Shown: positions 15,419 through 24,823 of the stretch, piece by piece
Numbering within the stretch: the stretch's first letter is position 1
Layout of the letters: every line of letters begins with the position of its first letter
DNA from: Skermanella sp. TT6
GTDB lineage: Bacteria; Pseudomonadota; Alphaproteobacteria; Azospirillales; Azospirillaceae
Assembly: GCF_016653635.2 (NCBI RefSeq)
Contig: NZ_CP067422.1
Location: forward strand, 254,001-318,000
Reading direction: 5' to 3'
Length of the DNA stretch: 64,000 nucleotides
Notes under the pieces: generated by a model
What the model was told of the DNA's origin: nothing
What the model saw: the letters and a program-made list of their open reading frames with translations, nothing else
The model's database searches: none
Program-made: the position numbers and the translations under genes

Positions 15419-17368
15419 TCAGCGCGGCCAGTTGTCGATCTCGACGGGATCGATCGCGTCGGCCGGCCCGAAGCCGAAGATCCGGCCGTAGAACCACAGT
15501 TCGGCCTCCAGGGTCCGCCGTATGGTCGCCGCCTGCCGGAACCCGTGGCCCTCGCCCTCGAAGGCCAGCAGGGCCACCGGCAGACCCTTGGCGCGGAGCG
15601 CGTCGGCCATCATGGCGGCCTGGTTGGGCGGAACGACCTTGTCGTCCAGCCCCTGGAACAGGATGACCGGGCAGCCGATCCGGTCCAGATGATGGATCGG
15701 CGATCGCGCCCGGATGACGTCGCCCGAAGTTTCCAAGGGTCCGACCAGCCGGTCCAGGTAGCGGGACTCGAACTTGTGGGTGTCGTGGTAGAGCGCCTCC
15801 AGGTCGGAGATGCCGTAATGGCTTGCCCCCGCCCGGAACCGGTCGGTGAAGGTCAGGGCGCACAGGGTGGTGTATCCGCCGGCGCTGCCCCCGGTGATCG
15901 CGATCCGGTCGGGATCGGCGAGTCCCTGGCCGACCAGGTATGTCGCGGCCGCGACGCAGTCCTCCACGTCGGCCACGCCCCAGGCACCGTCGAGCGCCCG
16001 GCGGTACGGCGTCCCGAAGCCGCTCGACCCCGCATAGTTCACGTCGACGACCGCGAAGCCGCGGCTGGTCCAGTACTGGATCGGCAGGCTCAGCTGGGGG
16101 GAAGCGGCCGAGGTCGGGCCGCCGTGGCTCTTGACCAGCAGCGGGGGCAGGGTGCCGTCGGGCGCCCGATGATCGGCGCTGGTCGGGGGATAGTGGAAGG
16201 CATAGGCGGTCCGCCCGCCGGCGCTCCGGAACTCGATCGACCGGGCGACCGAGATCGTCCCCTCCGGCAGGTCGACCGGCGCCGAGCGGCGCAGCACCCG
16301 GACGCCGTCGGAGGTCAGCAGGACGACCGAGCCGGGCTCCCTGCCGCTGCCCGCCAGCAGCGCGATGCCGCCGCCGGCCATCGGTTTGACCGCGCCGATC
16401 TGGTCGTAGGGAATGTCCGCGGCCCGGGGCGACAGCCCGTCGCCGATGCCGGTAGCCAAGGACCAGAATCCGTCGCGGGTGAAGGCCGCGGCGATCCCGT
16501 CGCCGGCGAAGCCGTAGGTCGCCTGGCCGAAGTTCCAGTAGGGGCGGGCGAACTCCGCCGCCATGGGGAGAAGCGGGACCCCGGCATCGGCGCCGGCTCC
16601 CGTGCCGTTCCAGCGGACCAGGTTCCACCAGCCGCTCCGGTCCGAGACATAGTGGAGCGCGCCGGACGGGGACCAGGACGGCTGCACGACGGCGACGTCG
16701 TCCCCGCCGTCCACCTCCAGGGTCTCGGCCAGGGTCCCGTCGTCCCGCACCCCGGCCACCATCAGCCTGGTCCCGTCCCAGGGCATGTTGGGATGGTTCC
16801 ACTCGATCCAGGCCAGCCGGCCGCCGTCCGGGGAGAGCCGCGGCGCCCCGTAGAAGTCGGCCCCGGCCGCGATCGTCTCCGGCGCCGCCGGGGCGGGCGG
16901 CCTGGCCGCGACCGACACCAGGACATTGAGCGGCTCCCCGTGCCCGGCCTCCCGGTGCAGTTCGCCGACCGCGATCAGCCGGTCCCGCGCCGCGTCGAGC
17001 ACCAGGTCGGCGAAGCGCCAGCCGTCGCCCTCGACGGTCACCGGCACGGGCTCCTCCCCCTCCTCCAGCCGCCAGATCCGCTGGTCGGCGAAGTTGACGA
17101 ACCAGACCGTGCCGCCGGCAGCCACGTAGCTGGCGCCGCCATACTCGTGGACCCGGCTGCGGGAGGAGAACGGCGGCGGCAGCACATCGCGGATGACACC
17201 GCCGGCGCTCCCCTTCACAATGACGCCCCGGCCCTTCTCCGCGGGCCGCCCCTCGATCCAGTAGATATCGCCGCCATCCACGCAAAGCTCGCTCAGCCCC
17301 ACCGCCTCGCCGACGATCAGGTCCGTCGTGATGGGCGATTTCCAGGCTCCGTAAGGGGCAGTGCGCAT
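15419..17368 (-). CDS. S9-family prolyl oligopeptidase / acylaminoacyl-peptidase
   Basis: A 649-aa protein: an N-terminal beta-propeller (repeated blade-like stretches such as DRIWRLEEG and YVSDRSGWWNLVRW) and a C-terminal alpha/beta-hydrolase. The nucleophile is S495 in GGSAGGYT; the Asp (GLDDKVVPP) and His (EGEGHGFRQ) follow in the usual order. No signal peptide, so cytosolic. It cleaves short peptides or N-acyl amino acids. The ATG at 17368 has GAGGAA upstream. It diverges from the AEC transporter; the 124 bases between hold both promoters. Confidence 0.92.
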   Translation of the reverse strand: MRTAPYGAWKSPITTDLIVGEAVGLSELCVDGGDIYWIEGRPAEKGRGVIVKGSAGGVIRDVLPPPFSSRSRVHEYGGASYVAAGGTVWFVNFADQRIWRLEEGEEPVPVTVEGDGWRFADLVLDAARDRLIAVGELHREAGHGEPLNVLVSVAARPPAPAAPETIAAGADFYGAPRLSPDGGRLAWIEWNHPNMPWDGTRLMVAGVRDDGTLAETLEVDGGDDVAVVQPSWSPSGALHYVSDRSGWWNLVRWNGTGAGADAGVPLLPMAAEFARPYWNFGQATYGFAGDGIAAAFTRDGFWSLATGIGDGLSPRAADIPYDQIGAVKPMAGGGIALLAGSGREPGSVVLLTSDGVRVLRRSAPVDLPEGTISVARSIEFRSAGGRTAYAFHYPPTSADHRAPDGTLPPLLVKSHGGPTSAASPQLSLPIQYWTSRGFAVVDVNYAGSSGFGTPYRRALDGAWGVADVEDCVAAATYLVGQGLADPDRIAITGGSAGGYTTLCALTFTDRFRAGASHYGISDLEALYHDTHKFESRYLDRLVGPLETSGDVIRARSPIHHLDRIGCPVILFQGLDDKVVPPNQAAMMADALRAKGLPVALLAFEGEGHGFRQAATIRRTLEAELWFYGRIFGFGPADAIDPVEIDNWPR

Positions 17369-17492
17369 CTCTGTGTTCCTCGCTTGTGGGGTGCGGAGTC
17401 CCTGTCTAACCCGCCTTGACCGGCCCGCGCCATACCCCCGCGCCCTGCCGGGGCGCCGGTCCGACGCTTCAAACCAGGAATCCGACATCCCC

Positions 17493-18437
17493 ATGGTGAT
17501 CTTCATCAACATCATTCTGCCGGTGTTCGGCCTGATCCTGGTCGGCTACGTCGCCGGGCGGACGCCGATCCTGCCGGCGGCGGCGGTCCGCGGAGTCGCC
17601 AACGCGGCGACCTGGCTGATGATCCCCGTGCTCCTGTTCCGCTCCACGGCGGCGGAGGGGACGGCCCGAAACATGGAGCCCGCGATAGCGCTGGCCTATT
17701 TCGGCGGCTGCCTGGTCATCCTGGCCCTGGCGCTCGCCTGCGGCCGGACCTTGTTCCGGCTGCGGCTCGACCAGCTCGGCGTGTTCGGCATGGCGGCGAT
17801 GTATTCAAACGCCGTGCTGCTCGGCCTTCCGCTGGTCCAGACCGCCTTCGGTCCGGAGGGCGTCATCCTCCAGACCAAGATCATCGCCTTCCACTCGCTC
17901 ATCCTGCTTCCGGTGACCACGATCCTGATCGCCGTCGGGCGCGGCCATTCCGGGGGGCTCTTGTCGATCGTCCTGCCCGCGGTGAGGGAGACCCTGTCCA
18001 ACCCGATCATCATCGGCCTGCTGAGCGGCCTCGCCTGGAGCTTCACCGGCCTGGGCATCTGGGAGCCGCTGGACAGGATGACCGCGATGCTCGCCGCCGC
18101 GGCGTCGCCGACCGCCCTGATCGCCCTGGGCGCCGCGCAGGCCCAGAGCGCGCTCCGCATCGGCGGCGAACTGGTCGAAGCCCTCACCGTGGCCGTGCTC
18201 AAGCTGGTGCTGCATCCCCTGGTCGTCTGGCTGCTGGCGGCCAAGGTCGCGGGCCTGTCGCCCGAGGCCGTCGCCGTGGCGACCGTCACCGCCGCCTTGC
18301 CGGCGGGAGCCAACGTGTACCTGCAGGCCCACCAGTTCGGCTGCTACGTCGCCGGCGCCGTGAATGCCGTCATGCTGACGACCCTGCTGTCCGTGGTCAG
18401 CATCACCGTGGTCCTGGCGCTGCTTCATCCGGTCTGA
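17493..18437 (+). CDS. AEC (auxin efflux carrier) family transporter
   Basis: A 314-aa, ten-segment membrane protein starting MVIFINIILPVFGLILVGY, a signature of bacterial AEC carriers. The family exports or exchanges small carboxylates such as malonate or malate. It diverges from the S9 peptidase. The ATG at 17493 is chosen because the first helix starts immediately; upstream in-frame sequence is Arg-rich and not protein-like. Confidence 0.88.
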   Translation: MVIFINIILPVFGLILVGYVAGRTPILPAAAVRGVANAATWLMIPVLLFRSTAAEGTARNMEPAIALAYFGGCLVILALALACGRTLFRLRLDQLGVFGMAAMYSNAVLLGLPLVQTAFGPEGVILQTKIIAFHSLILLPVTTILIAVGRGHSGGLLSIVLPAVRETLSNPIIIGLLSGLAWSFTGLGIWEPLDRMTAMLAAAASPTALIALGAAQAQSALRIGGELVEALTVAVLKLVLHPLVVWLLAAKVAGLSPEAVAVATVTAALPAGANVYLQAHQFGCYVAGAVNAVMLTTLLSVVSITVVLALLHPV

Positions 18438-18748
18438 CGGCGGGACCGGTCGGCGCGGCAAATCATAAGGCAACTAATATTTTGATCTTGCGCCGCTCGA
18501 ATCAATAATCAAAACATACCTCCGATTCGCGAATGAACAAGACGCGGATCGCTGACATTGTCGAGAGACCCTGCTGCTGAAGAAGAAAATGAATAACATT
18601 ATCTCAATCGCGTTCCCGACAGGGTCGCCAATACCTAAAACCAGCTGATGGTTCACCGAAAATCGAATGCTAAGCACGCCTTTGGTCCGGGTGACGACGC
18701 CCGCCTTGCCCCGGCCACGCGGCGCGCCGGCGGGCCGAAAGCCTGGCC
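18438..18748. other. AT-rich non-coding stretch before a sensor-kinase operon
   Basis: About 310 bases, clearly lower in GC than its surroundings between 18460 and 18665. It contains a distant inverted pair gaccctg (18567-18573) and cagggtc (18620-18626). A 67-codon frame on the minus strand has no ribosome site or typical codon use. It probably holds the promoter of the kinase operon, or is a relic of foreign DNA. Confidence 0.5.
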
Positions 18749-20980
18749 ATGGCCGTGACGGCCAGGGCGAGGGCCGTCGCGCGCCTGTGCGCCGCCCTGG
18801 CGGCCCTGATCGCCGGGTGCTCCATCGCCGTCCGGGTCGCGGGATGGATCACCGCCGGGCCGATGCCGGAAAGCCTGCAGATGCTTCCCCTGACGGCCGT
18901 GTGCCTGTGCCTCGCGGCGCTCGGCCTGGGCGCGCGGAGCTTGCCCGGACGCTTGGCGGGCGTCGTCGCGACGCTGTCCGCCGGAGCGGTAGCGGCCGTC
19001 GCGGCATGGACGCTGCTGGCCTATGCCGCCGGCATCCCGCTTCCCCTGGATTGGGTGCGGATCCTCGACGATATCGCCGTCACGGCGGGTCACCCGACCC
19101 CGGGCCGCATGGCCTGGGCTACCGCGCTCAGCCTGTCGGCGACCGCCCTCGGGATCGCGGTTTCCGGAAGAGGGCGGGGAAGGAACCTCGCGGCTGCGTG
19201 GCTCGCGGCGCTGGGCGCCGTTCCGCCCGCCTTGGCCGGGGCGGGTTACGTGATCGGCGCGGACGTTCTCCGGGGTACCGGCTTCGCCACCGCCATGGCC
19301 CTGCCCACCGCCCTGGCCCTGCTGGCGCTGACGGCCGGCCTCTTCGCCCTGGCAACGGATGGCAGGTTGATCGCGTGGCTGACCGGACCGGGGCCGGGCG
19401 CCGCCACGGCCCGGACGCTCCTGCCCATCGCCGTCGCCGGACCGCTCGGGGCGGCCTGGCTCCTCGACCGGGGCGTGAACTCCGGCATCTACGGGCCGGA
19501 GTTCCGGATGGTGCTGGTGGCGGCGCTCAGCGCCCTGGTCCTCGCGGCGGCCGTCATCCTGCACGCCGCCCGGCTGGACCGATCCGACGCCCTGGCGCGG
19601 GCAAGCGAGAAGCGCCTGCGCCGCGTGGTCGAAGAGGCGCCGTTCCCTGTCATGGTGCACGCCGACGACGGCGAGATCTCCCTGGTCAGCCATGCCTGGC
19701 TCGACCTGACCGGGTACGCCGCCCACGATATCGGGACCGTGGCGGACTGGACCTCCCGCGCCTATGGCCGGAGGGTGGACGAGGTGCGCATGGACATCGA
19801 CCGGCTCTTCGAACTCGACGGTCCGCTGGACGAGGGCGACTACGAAGTCCAGGCCGCCGACGGGCGGACGCTGCTCTGGGCGTTCCGGTCCGCGCCGATC
19901 GGCCATGACGCCCGGGGGCGGCGCCTGGTCGTCACCATGGCGGCCGACCTGACCGACCGGCGGGCCACGGAAACGCGGCTCCGGCTGCTGATGCGGGAGG
20001 TGGACCACCGGGCCAAGAATGCGCTTGCCGTGGTGCAGGCCATCGTGCAGCTCTCCCGCGCCGAGGATCCGGCCGTCTATGCCGAGGCCGTCCAGGGCCG
20101 GGTCGCGGCGATGGCGCGGGCCCATGTCCTGCTCGCGGCGTCCGGGTGGTCAGGCGTGGATATCCGGAGCCTGGTGGAAGGCGAGGTGGACTCCCTCCGC
20201 GGGCCGGACAATATCCTTGACGCCGCCGGGCCGGGAGCGGCGATCCGGGCCGAGGCGGCCCAGGCGGTGACGCTGGTCCTGCACGAGCTGGCGGTCAACG
20301 CTTCCCGCTACGGCGCGCTGTCCAGGCCGGGGGGCCGGCTGCGGGTCGGCTGGCGGCCGGACCCGGACGGCAGCCTTCGCCTGGAGTGGGAGGAACGGGG
20401 CGGACCGCCGGCGGAGATGCCGCCCGGGACCGGCGGTTTCGGCATCACGCTGATGCGCCAGACGATCGAGGGGCAGTTGATGGGGCGTTTGGAAATGGAC
20501 TGGCAGGCGCAGGGGCTGGGGTGCCGGCTGATGCTGCCGTCCGACGTATGGCACCTTCAGGGCGCCGCCGAGGCATCCGGACCCCGCGAAAGCGAAGCCG
20601 TCCCTTCGGCCCGGGGACGGGAACGGCGGGTCCTGGTGGTCGAGGACGAGGCGCTGACCGCCCTTGCCCTGAAGACTCTCCTGAGCGACGCGGGGTTCCG
20701 CGTCCTGGGGCCGGTCGGACGCGTCGGCGACGCCCTCGCGCTCGCCCGGACCGGCGACCCGGAGGCGGCGGTGCTCGACGTCAACCTGTTCGGGGAGACG
20801 GTGCTCCCCCTGGCGGACACCCTGCGGGACAAGGGCGTGCCGTTCGTGTTCTGCACCGGCTATCAGAACGGCGGCGGGATCGCCGAGCACCACGGGCACG
20901 CGCCCGTCCTGACCAAGCCCGTCAACGGCAACCAGCTGATCGCCGCGGTCGACCGCCTGCTGTCCGGGCAGGTGTCCTGA
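18749..20980 (+). CDS. Hybrid HWE-family sensor kinase (membrane, PAS, HWE, receiver)
   Basis: A 743-aa protein: about eight N-terminal membrane helices (residues 10-285), one PAS domain (around 300-405), an HWE-type kinase with phospho-acceptor His420 in LLMREVDHRAKNALAV, an ATPase region (LHELAVNASRYGAL) and a C-terminal receiver whose phospho-Asp is D677 (VLDVNLFGE). HWE kinases often act in light, stress or general-stress pathways. The C-terminal 450 residues closely resemble the kinase at 39167-41680, so the two are paralogues. The ATG at 18749 is the only good start in frame. Its TGA overlaps the next kinase start (TGATG). Confidence 0.93.
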   Translation: MAVTARARAVARLCAALAALIAGCSIAVRVAGWITAGPMPESLQMLPLTAVCLCLAALGLGARSLPGRLAGVVATLSAGAVAAVAAWTLLAYAAGIPLPLDWVRILDDIAVTAGHPTPGRMAWATALSLSATALGIAVSGRGRGRNLAAAWLAALGAVPPALAGAGYVIGADVLRGTGFATAMALPTALALLALTAGLFALATDGRLIAWLTGPGPGAATARTLLPIAVAGPLGAAWLLDRGVNSGIYGPEFRMVLVAALSALVLAAAVILHAARLDRSDALARASEKRLRRVVEEAPFPVMVHADDGEISLVSHAWLDLTGYAAHDIGTVADWTSRAYGRRVDEVRMDIDRLFELDGPLDEGDYEVQAADGRTLLWAFRSAPIGHDARGRRLVVTMAADLTDRRATETRLRLLMREVDHRAKNALAVVQAIVQLSRAEDPAVYAEAVQGRVAAMARAHVLLAASGWSGVDIRSLVEGEVDSLRGPDNILDAAGPGAAIRAEAAQAVTLVLHELAVNASRYGALSRPGGRLRVGWRPDPDGSLRLEWEERGGPPAEMPPGTGGFGITLMRQTIEGQLMGRLEMDWQAQGLGCRLMLPSDVWHLQGAAEASGPRESEAVPSARGRERRVLVVEDEALTALALKTLLSDAGFRVLGPVGRVGDALALARTGDPEAAVLDVNLFGETVLPLADTLRDKGVPFVFCTGYQNGGGIAEHHGHAPVLTKPVNGNQLIAAVDRLLSGQVS

Positions 20981-21930
20981 TGCCGCCCGTCCCGGCCTAC
21001 GGATTCGCGGCGGCGGCGTTCCTCGTCGGCCTCGGCGCGCGTTTCCTGATCCATCCCGTGCTGCCGCCCGGGTTCCCCTATCTCACCTTCTTCCCGGCGG
21101 TGATCCTGACCTGCTTCGTCGCCGGCACGCGCGCCGGCACGCTGTGCGCCGTGCTGAGCGGGCTGGCCGCCTGGTACTGGTTCATACCGCCGTTCGACTC
21201 CTTCGGACTGACGTCGCACACCGCGCTTGCCCTGGCGTTCTACGTCTTCATCGTGGGCGTCGACATCGCCATCATCCACGCCATGAGGCGCGCGGGCGAA
21301 CGTCTCAAGGCGGCGCAGCAGGTTTCCGCGGAGCTCGCCGAACGGCAGAGCACCCTGTTCGCCGAGCTGCAGCACCGCGTCGCCAACAATCTCTCCTTCG
21401 TCAGTTCGCTGCTCCTGCTCCAGAAGGCCGCCGTCGCCGCCGACCCGGCGTCGGCCTCCGGCGCGTTCGACGACGCGATTCATCGGCTGGAGATGATGGC
21501 CAGGCTGCACCGGCGCCTGCACGACCCGGCCGCGCTGGACCAGCCGCTCGGCACCTATCTCCACGGCCTCTGCGACGACGTGCTGAAGGCCGCCGGCGCC
21601 TCGGGCGTGGCCTGCCGGGTGACGGCCGACGATGTCCGGCTGGACCTGCGCGGGCTCACGTCGCTGTCCCTGATCCTGACCGAGCTGGTGACCAATTCGG
21701 TCAAGCACGCCTTCAAGGGGCGCGACCATGGGGTGATCGAGGTGGACCTGAAGCGCCTCGGCCCGCACCGCGCCGCGCTCACCGTCGCCGACGACGGCCC
21801 GGGGATGCCGCGGAAGGTCGTCCCGAGCCTGGGCCTCCAGATCATCCAGGGCCTTGCCTCCCAGCTCGACGGGGAACTGGTCCTGCCGGAGCCGGGCAGC
21901 AGCCTGACCCGGGTCGAGTTTCCCGCGTGA
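20980..21930 (+). CDS. DUF4118-type membrane histidine kinase (HisKA_2/HWE)
   Basis: A 316-aa kinase: four N-terminal hydrophobic segments including the DUF4118-like AAWYWFIPPFDSFGL, then HisKA_2 (AELQHRVANNLSFVSSLL, phospho-acceptor His in LQHR) and HATPase_c (LTELVTNSVKHAF, VADDGPGMP). The start codon overlaps the stop of the upstream hybrid kinase, so the two are translationally coupled and may work as a pair, this short kinase perhaps phosphorylating the neighbour's receiver (inference). Confidence 0.92.
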   Translation: MPPVPAYGFAAAAFLVGLGARFLIHPVLPPGFPYLTFFPAVILTCFVAGTRAGTLCAVLSGLAAWYWFIPPFDSFGLTSHTALALAFYVFIVGVDIAIIHAMRRAGERLKAAQQVSAELAERQSTLFAELQHRVANNLSFVSSLLLLQKAAVAADPASASGAFDDAIHRLEMMARLHRRLHDPAALDQPLGTYLHGLCDDVLKAAGASGVACRVTADDVRLDLRGLTSLSLILTELVTNSVKHAFKGRDHGVIEVDLKRLGPHRAALTVADDGPGMPRKVVPSLGLQIIQGLASQLDGELVLPEPGSSLTRVEFPA

Positions 21931-22221
21931 GGATCGCGGGGCGGGGAGGGGCGCTCCTCCGGCCCTGCGGGGGAATGCCCCGTCCGGCGCTCCGGGCCTG
22001 ACGATATACAATATACACTCCGGACCAAAGGCGGTATCATCCGGAGGCCAGGGCGGTTTCGGGAGCACTGCCACGGTCGGAGCTTTCCGAGGCGATAGTC
22101 GCCCTCGCCGCCATCCGCGTCGCCTCGTTCACCCGAACCGGCAGCGGCTGCCCGTTTCCCGTCTTTCGCAACGGCGGCAAGCCGCCAGCGGAGTCCCCCT
22201 GCCAACTGGGTATGCCCGACC
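21931..22221. other. Intergenic region, probable promoter of the zeta-like kinase gene
   Basis: No reading frame stands out in these 291 bases. The first 70 are GC-rich and can fold; the AT-rich stretch gatatacaatatacac (22004-22019) is the best candidate promoter core ahead of the gene at 22222. No small antitoxin-like gene is visible here. Confidence 0.4.
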
Positions 22222-24057
22222 ATGCGAAGAAACGACGGGGATAGCGACGACCGCCCCGAGGGTCCCTGGAATCCAGGCATCCAATCGGGGTTCACGCGCG
22301 AACTGCTGGCGCTCTCGACCATTTTCCGGCCGGAGAACTCCTTCAACGACATCGCGCAAGCCATGGAACTCCGGGACGTCACCGGATTGTCCCTGGAGGA
22401 TCTGGCGATCTTCCGGCCGGAACGGCTGGCCCTGCACGAGGTGCTGGTACGGGTCACGGCGGACTACGAGATCCCCGATCCCGAAGACGCGAGCGTCAGC
22501 AGCCTGGGCATGAACCTGCGGCGCATGACCCAGACGCTCATGACGCTGGTCGTGGAACCGCACCGATCCCAGCTCGACGACCTGTACCGTCAGGCGGGAT
22601 CCGAGCTTGAGACCTTCATCGGAAGCGAACTGTCGGGTTCGTTCCGCCGTTCCCCGACCGATCCCGGCAGGGAGCGGGACACGGCTCCGCGCGGTTTCTG
22701 GGCCTGGTTCCGCAGGTCGCCCGGCGTCGCGGCGGCGCCCGCCGTGGAAAGCGAGTGGGACCGCGACGAGCGGGTCGTCCGCGCGTGGAGCATGCGGGCG
22801 CACGCGAGCGAGGCGGCGCTGGAGAAGGCTGCCTTCCGGTCGCTCGTGAGGGTCGCTTCGGCCACCCGGCTGAAGCACGGCCGGATCCTGGGAGAGCGCA
22901 CGTTCCTTCCGTCCCTCGCCCTGGGCCTCGCCTGCAACGACTATGGCGGCAGCGTCATCGGCCGGTTCCTCGAACCGAAGATCCGCGACGTCGCGCAACG
23001 GGAAGGGTTTCGGCAGATCCCCGCCCAGGGTCGGCCGGTCACCATGCTGACCAAGGGCGCTTCCGCATCGGGGAAGAGCACGATGCGGCCCCTGCAAAGG
23101 AAGCTGGCCGCGAAGATGGGCATCCAGTGGAACGACTTCGCGCTGATAAGCCCCGATACCTGGAGAAAGGCCCTGCTCGACTTCGATTCACTGGGTCCCT
23201 TGTACAAGTACGCGGGGATGCTCACCAGCCAGGAAGTCACGCTGATCGACCGCAAGCTCGACGCCCACCTCGTGCGCAAGGGCGACAAGCGGCAGACCTC
23301 CCACCTCCTGATCGATCGCTTCCGTTTCGACAGCTTCGCGCTCCACTCGGACGAAAGCAAGCACCTGCCGTCCCGCTTCGGCAACCTGCTCTGCTACCTG
23401 TTCATGGTGACTCCTCCCGAGGAGACGGTCGAGCGCGCCTGGCAGCGCGGCCTGGAAGTCGGCCGATACAAGTCGGTGGACGATCTGCTCGCGCACAACG
23501 TGGAGGCCTATACGGGAATGCAGGACATCCTGTTCGGGCGCGCGCTGGACCCGAACATGTCCGTCCACTTCGAGTTCCTCGACAACAGCGTCCCGCGCGG
23601 AGAGGTGCCTCTCACGGCCGCGTTCGGCTGGAGCGGCGAGATGAACATCCTGGACGTCCGGTGCATACTCAACCTGGAGCGATATCGGAAGATCAACGTC
23701 GATGCCCGGCGGCGAGAAGAAGTCTATCCGGACCAGGCGACGATGGCCGCGGAAAACAACGCGGGATACCTGGCCCGCTGTGTCCGGAAGTTCGCGCGGG
23801 TGAACTTGGCCGACCGCGCCACGGGGCGCATCTATGCCCGCTTCGAGGCAGCCCAGCTCCGCTGGACCGATCCGGATGCCCTCGCGACCGCGAGCGAGGA
23901 CCCGGAAGTGCAGGCCGCCCTGCACGCGGTCGCCCCGGACATGGCGAAGATGGCCCCTTGGCCCGTCACCGAGCCCGAGTTTCTTGAACCGGACCGCTTC
24001 CACACGATCGGCCGCTGGGGCGGCATCACGCCCGGAGCGGGCAGGGGAACGCCATAG
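22222..24057 (+). CDS. Large P-loop kinase-like protein, zeta-toxin-related core
   Basis: A 611-aa soluble protein. The first 250 residues are unrecognised and contain charged helices and a Trp-rich FWAWFRR near 155. A Walker A motif GASASGKST (279-287) is followed by PDTWRKALLDFDSLGPLYKY, which resembles the zeta-toxin/UDP-GlcNAc-kinase element D-x-x-R with a Tyr-rich substrate loop, then by a lid-like Arg-rich helix region (ERAWQRGLEVGRYKSVDDLL). It is much longer than typical zeta toxins (about 270-290 aa), and no epsilon-like antitoxin gene flanks it. It is monocistronic, with GC-rich codon use like its neighbours. The family name is tentative; the substrate is unknown. Confidence 0.72.
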   Translation: MRRNDGDSDDRPEGPWNPGIQSGFTRELLALSTIFRPENSFNDIAQAMELRDVTGLSLEDLAIFRPERLALHEVLVRVTADYEIPDPEDASVSSLGMNLRRMTQTLMTLVVEPHRSQLDDLYRQAGSELETFIGSELSGSFRRSPTDPGRERDTAPRGFWAWFRRSPGVAAAPAVESEWDRDERVVRAWSMRAHASEAALEKAAFRSLVRVASATRLKHGRILGERTFLPSLALGLACNDYGGSVIGRFLEPKIRDVAQREGFRQIPAQGRPVTMLTKGASASGKSTMRPLQRKLAAKMGIQWNDFALISPDTWRKALLDFDSLGPLYKYAGMLTSQEVTLIDRKLDAHLVRKGDKRQTSHLLIDRFRFDSFALHSDESKHLPSRFGNLLCYLFMVTPPEETVERAWQRGLEVGRYKSVDDLLAHNVEAYTGMQDILFGRALDPNMSVHFEFLDNSVPRGEVPLTAAFGWSGEMNILDVRCILNLERYRKINVDARRREEVYPDQATMAAENNAGYLARCVRKFARVNLADRATGRIYARFEAAQLRWTDPDALATASEDPEVQAALHAVAPDMAKMAPWPVTEPEFLEPDRFHTIGRWGGITPGAGRGTP

Positions 24058-24247
24058 GCGGATCCCGGCCGGTTCCGTACCGTAGGGTCATTCAATTAAG
24101 CCATAATCTATCTTATGGAAAATGAAGTTCCTCCGGCACCGGCGCGACCTTCCGGAGGGACGGCGTCCGCGGACGGCACCCTGCGCAACGGTGCCGCCCG
24201 AATCCTGTTGCGGTTCCTGAGGCTTGGAAAACCAAAGGAAACACGTG

Positions 24248-24823
24248 ATGCGGAGAGATGCGGACTGGATTTCGATGCGCGGCCTCCTGGCCTTCGCCGG
24301 CGGTGCCGCCGCGGCCCTGATCGCCAGCCGGCTGCTGCCCCCGGTCGTGGCGCAGGCGGCGGGAACGGCGCGGGCTTCGGCAGGCCGCGACGCCTTCGAT
24401 GCGCTGGCGCGGGACCACCGGATCATCCTGTCGCTGCTGGATCGGATGGAGCATAGTCCCGACCGCGCCGTCTTCGACCGGACGCAATTGCTGCTCCGCC
24501 TGAAGCACCGCCTGGCCGCCCATGCCATGGCGGAGGAGGACGTGGTCTACCCGCTGCTCCACGACCGCGCCCAGGCCGTCGAGCATACGAGGCAGCTCTA
24601 CAGCGAGCATGCCGAGATGAAGATGCATCTCTATGCGCTGGAACAGATCCCCAAGGACGATCCGCGCTGGCGGACCCGCGCCGGGGAATTGAGGCGGCTG
24701 ATCGAACACCATGTCGACCAGGAGGAGGAGGTCGATTTCCCGAAGCTGCGCCAGGTCATGGACCAGCGGGAAACGGCCAGGATGTCCGGCGAGGTCCACC
24801 GCGAGAAGGCGCTGCTTCTTTAA
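24248..24823 (+). CDS. Membrane-anchored hemerythrin-domain protein
   Basis: A 191-aa protein with an N-terminal anchor or signal (residues 10-35) and a four-helix hemerythrin domain. Candidate di-iron ligands: DHRIILSLLDRMEH, HRLAAHAMAEEDVVYPLLHD, SEHAEMKMH and IEHHVDQEEEVDF. Such domains bind O2, NO or metals. AAGGAAAC precedes the ATG. Its stop TAA lies in a TTAA palindrome that is also the stop of the convergent MFS gene (4-base overlap). Confidence 0.88.
   Translation: MRRDADWISMRGLLAFAGGAAAALIASRLLPPVVAQAAGTARASAGRDAFDALARDHRIILSLLDRMEHSPDRAVFDRTQLLLRLKHRLAAHAMAEEDVVYPLLHDRAQAVEHTRQLYSEHAEMKMHLYALEQIPKDDPRWRTRAGELRRLIEHHVDQEEEVDFPKLRQVMDQRETARMSGEVHREKALLL

Noticed and set aside
15545-17419. 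624-codon open frame antisense to the S9 peptidase
   Set aside because: No family resemblance, and codon bias belongs to the peptidase frame.
18474-18677. 67-aa gene on the minus strand in the AT-rich gap
   Set aside because: No ribosome site, composition unlike the genome's genes, no recognisable motif.
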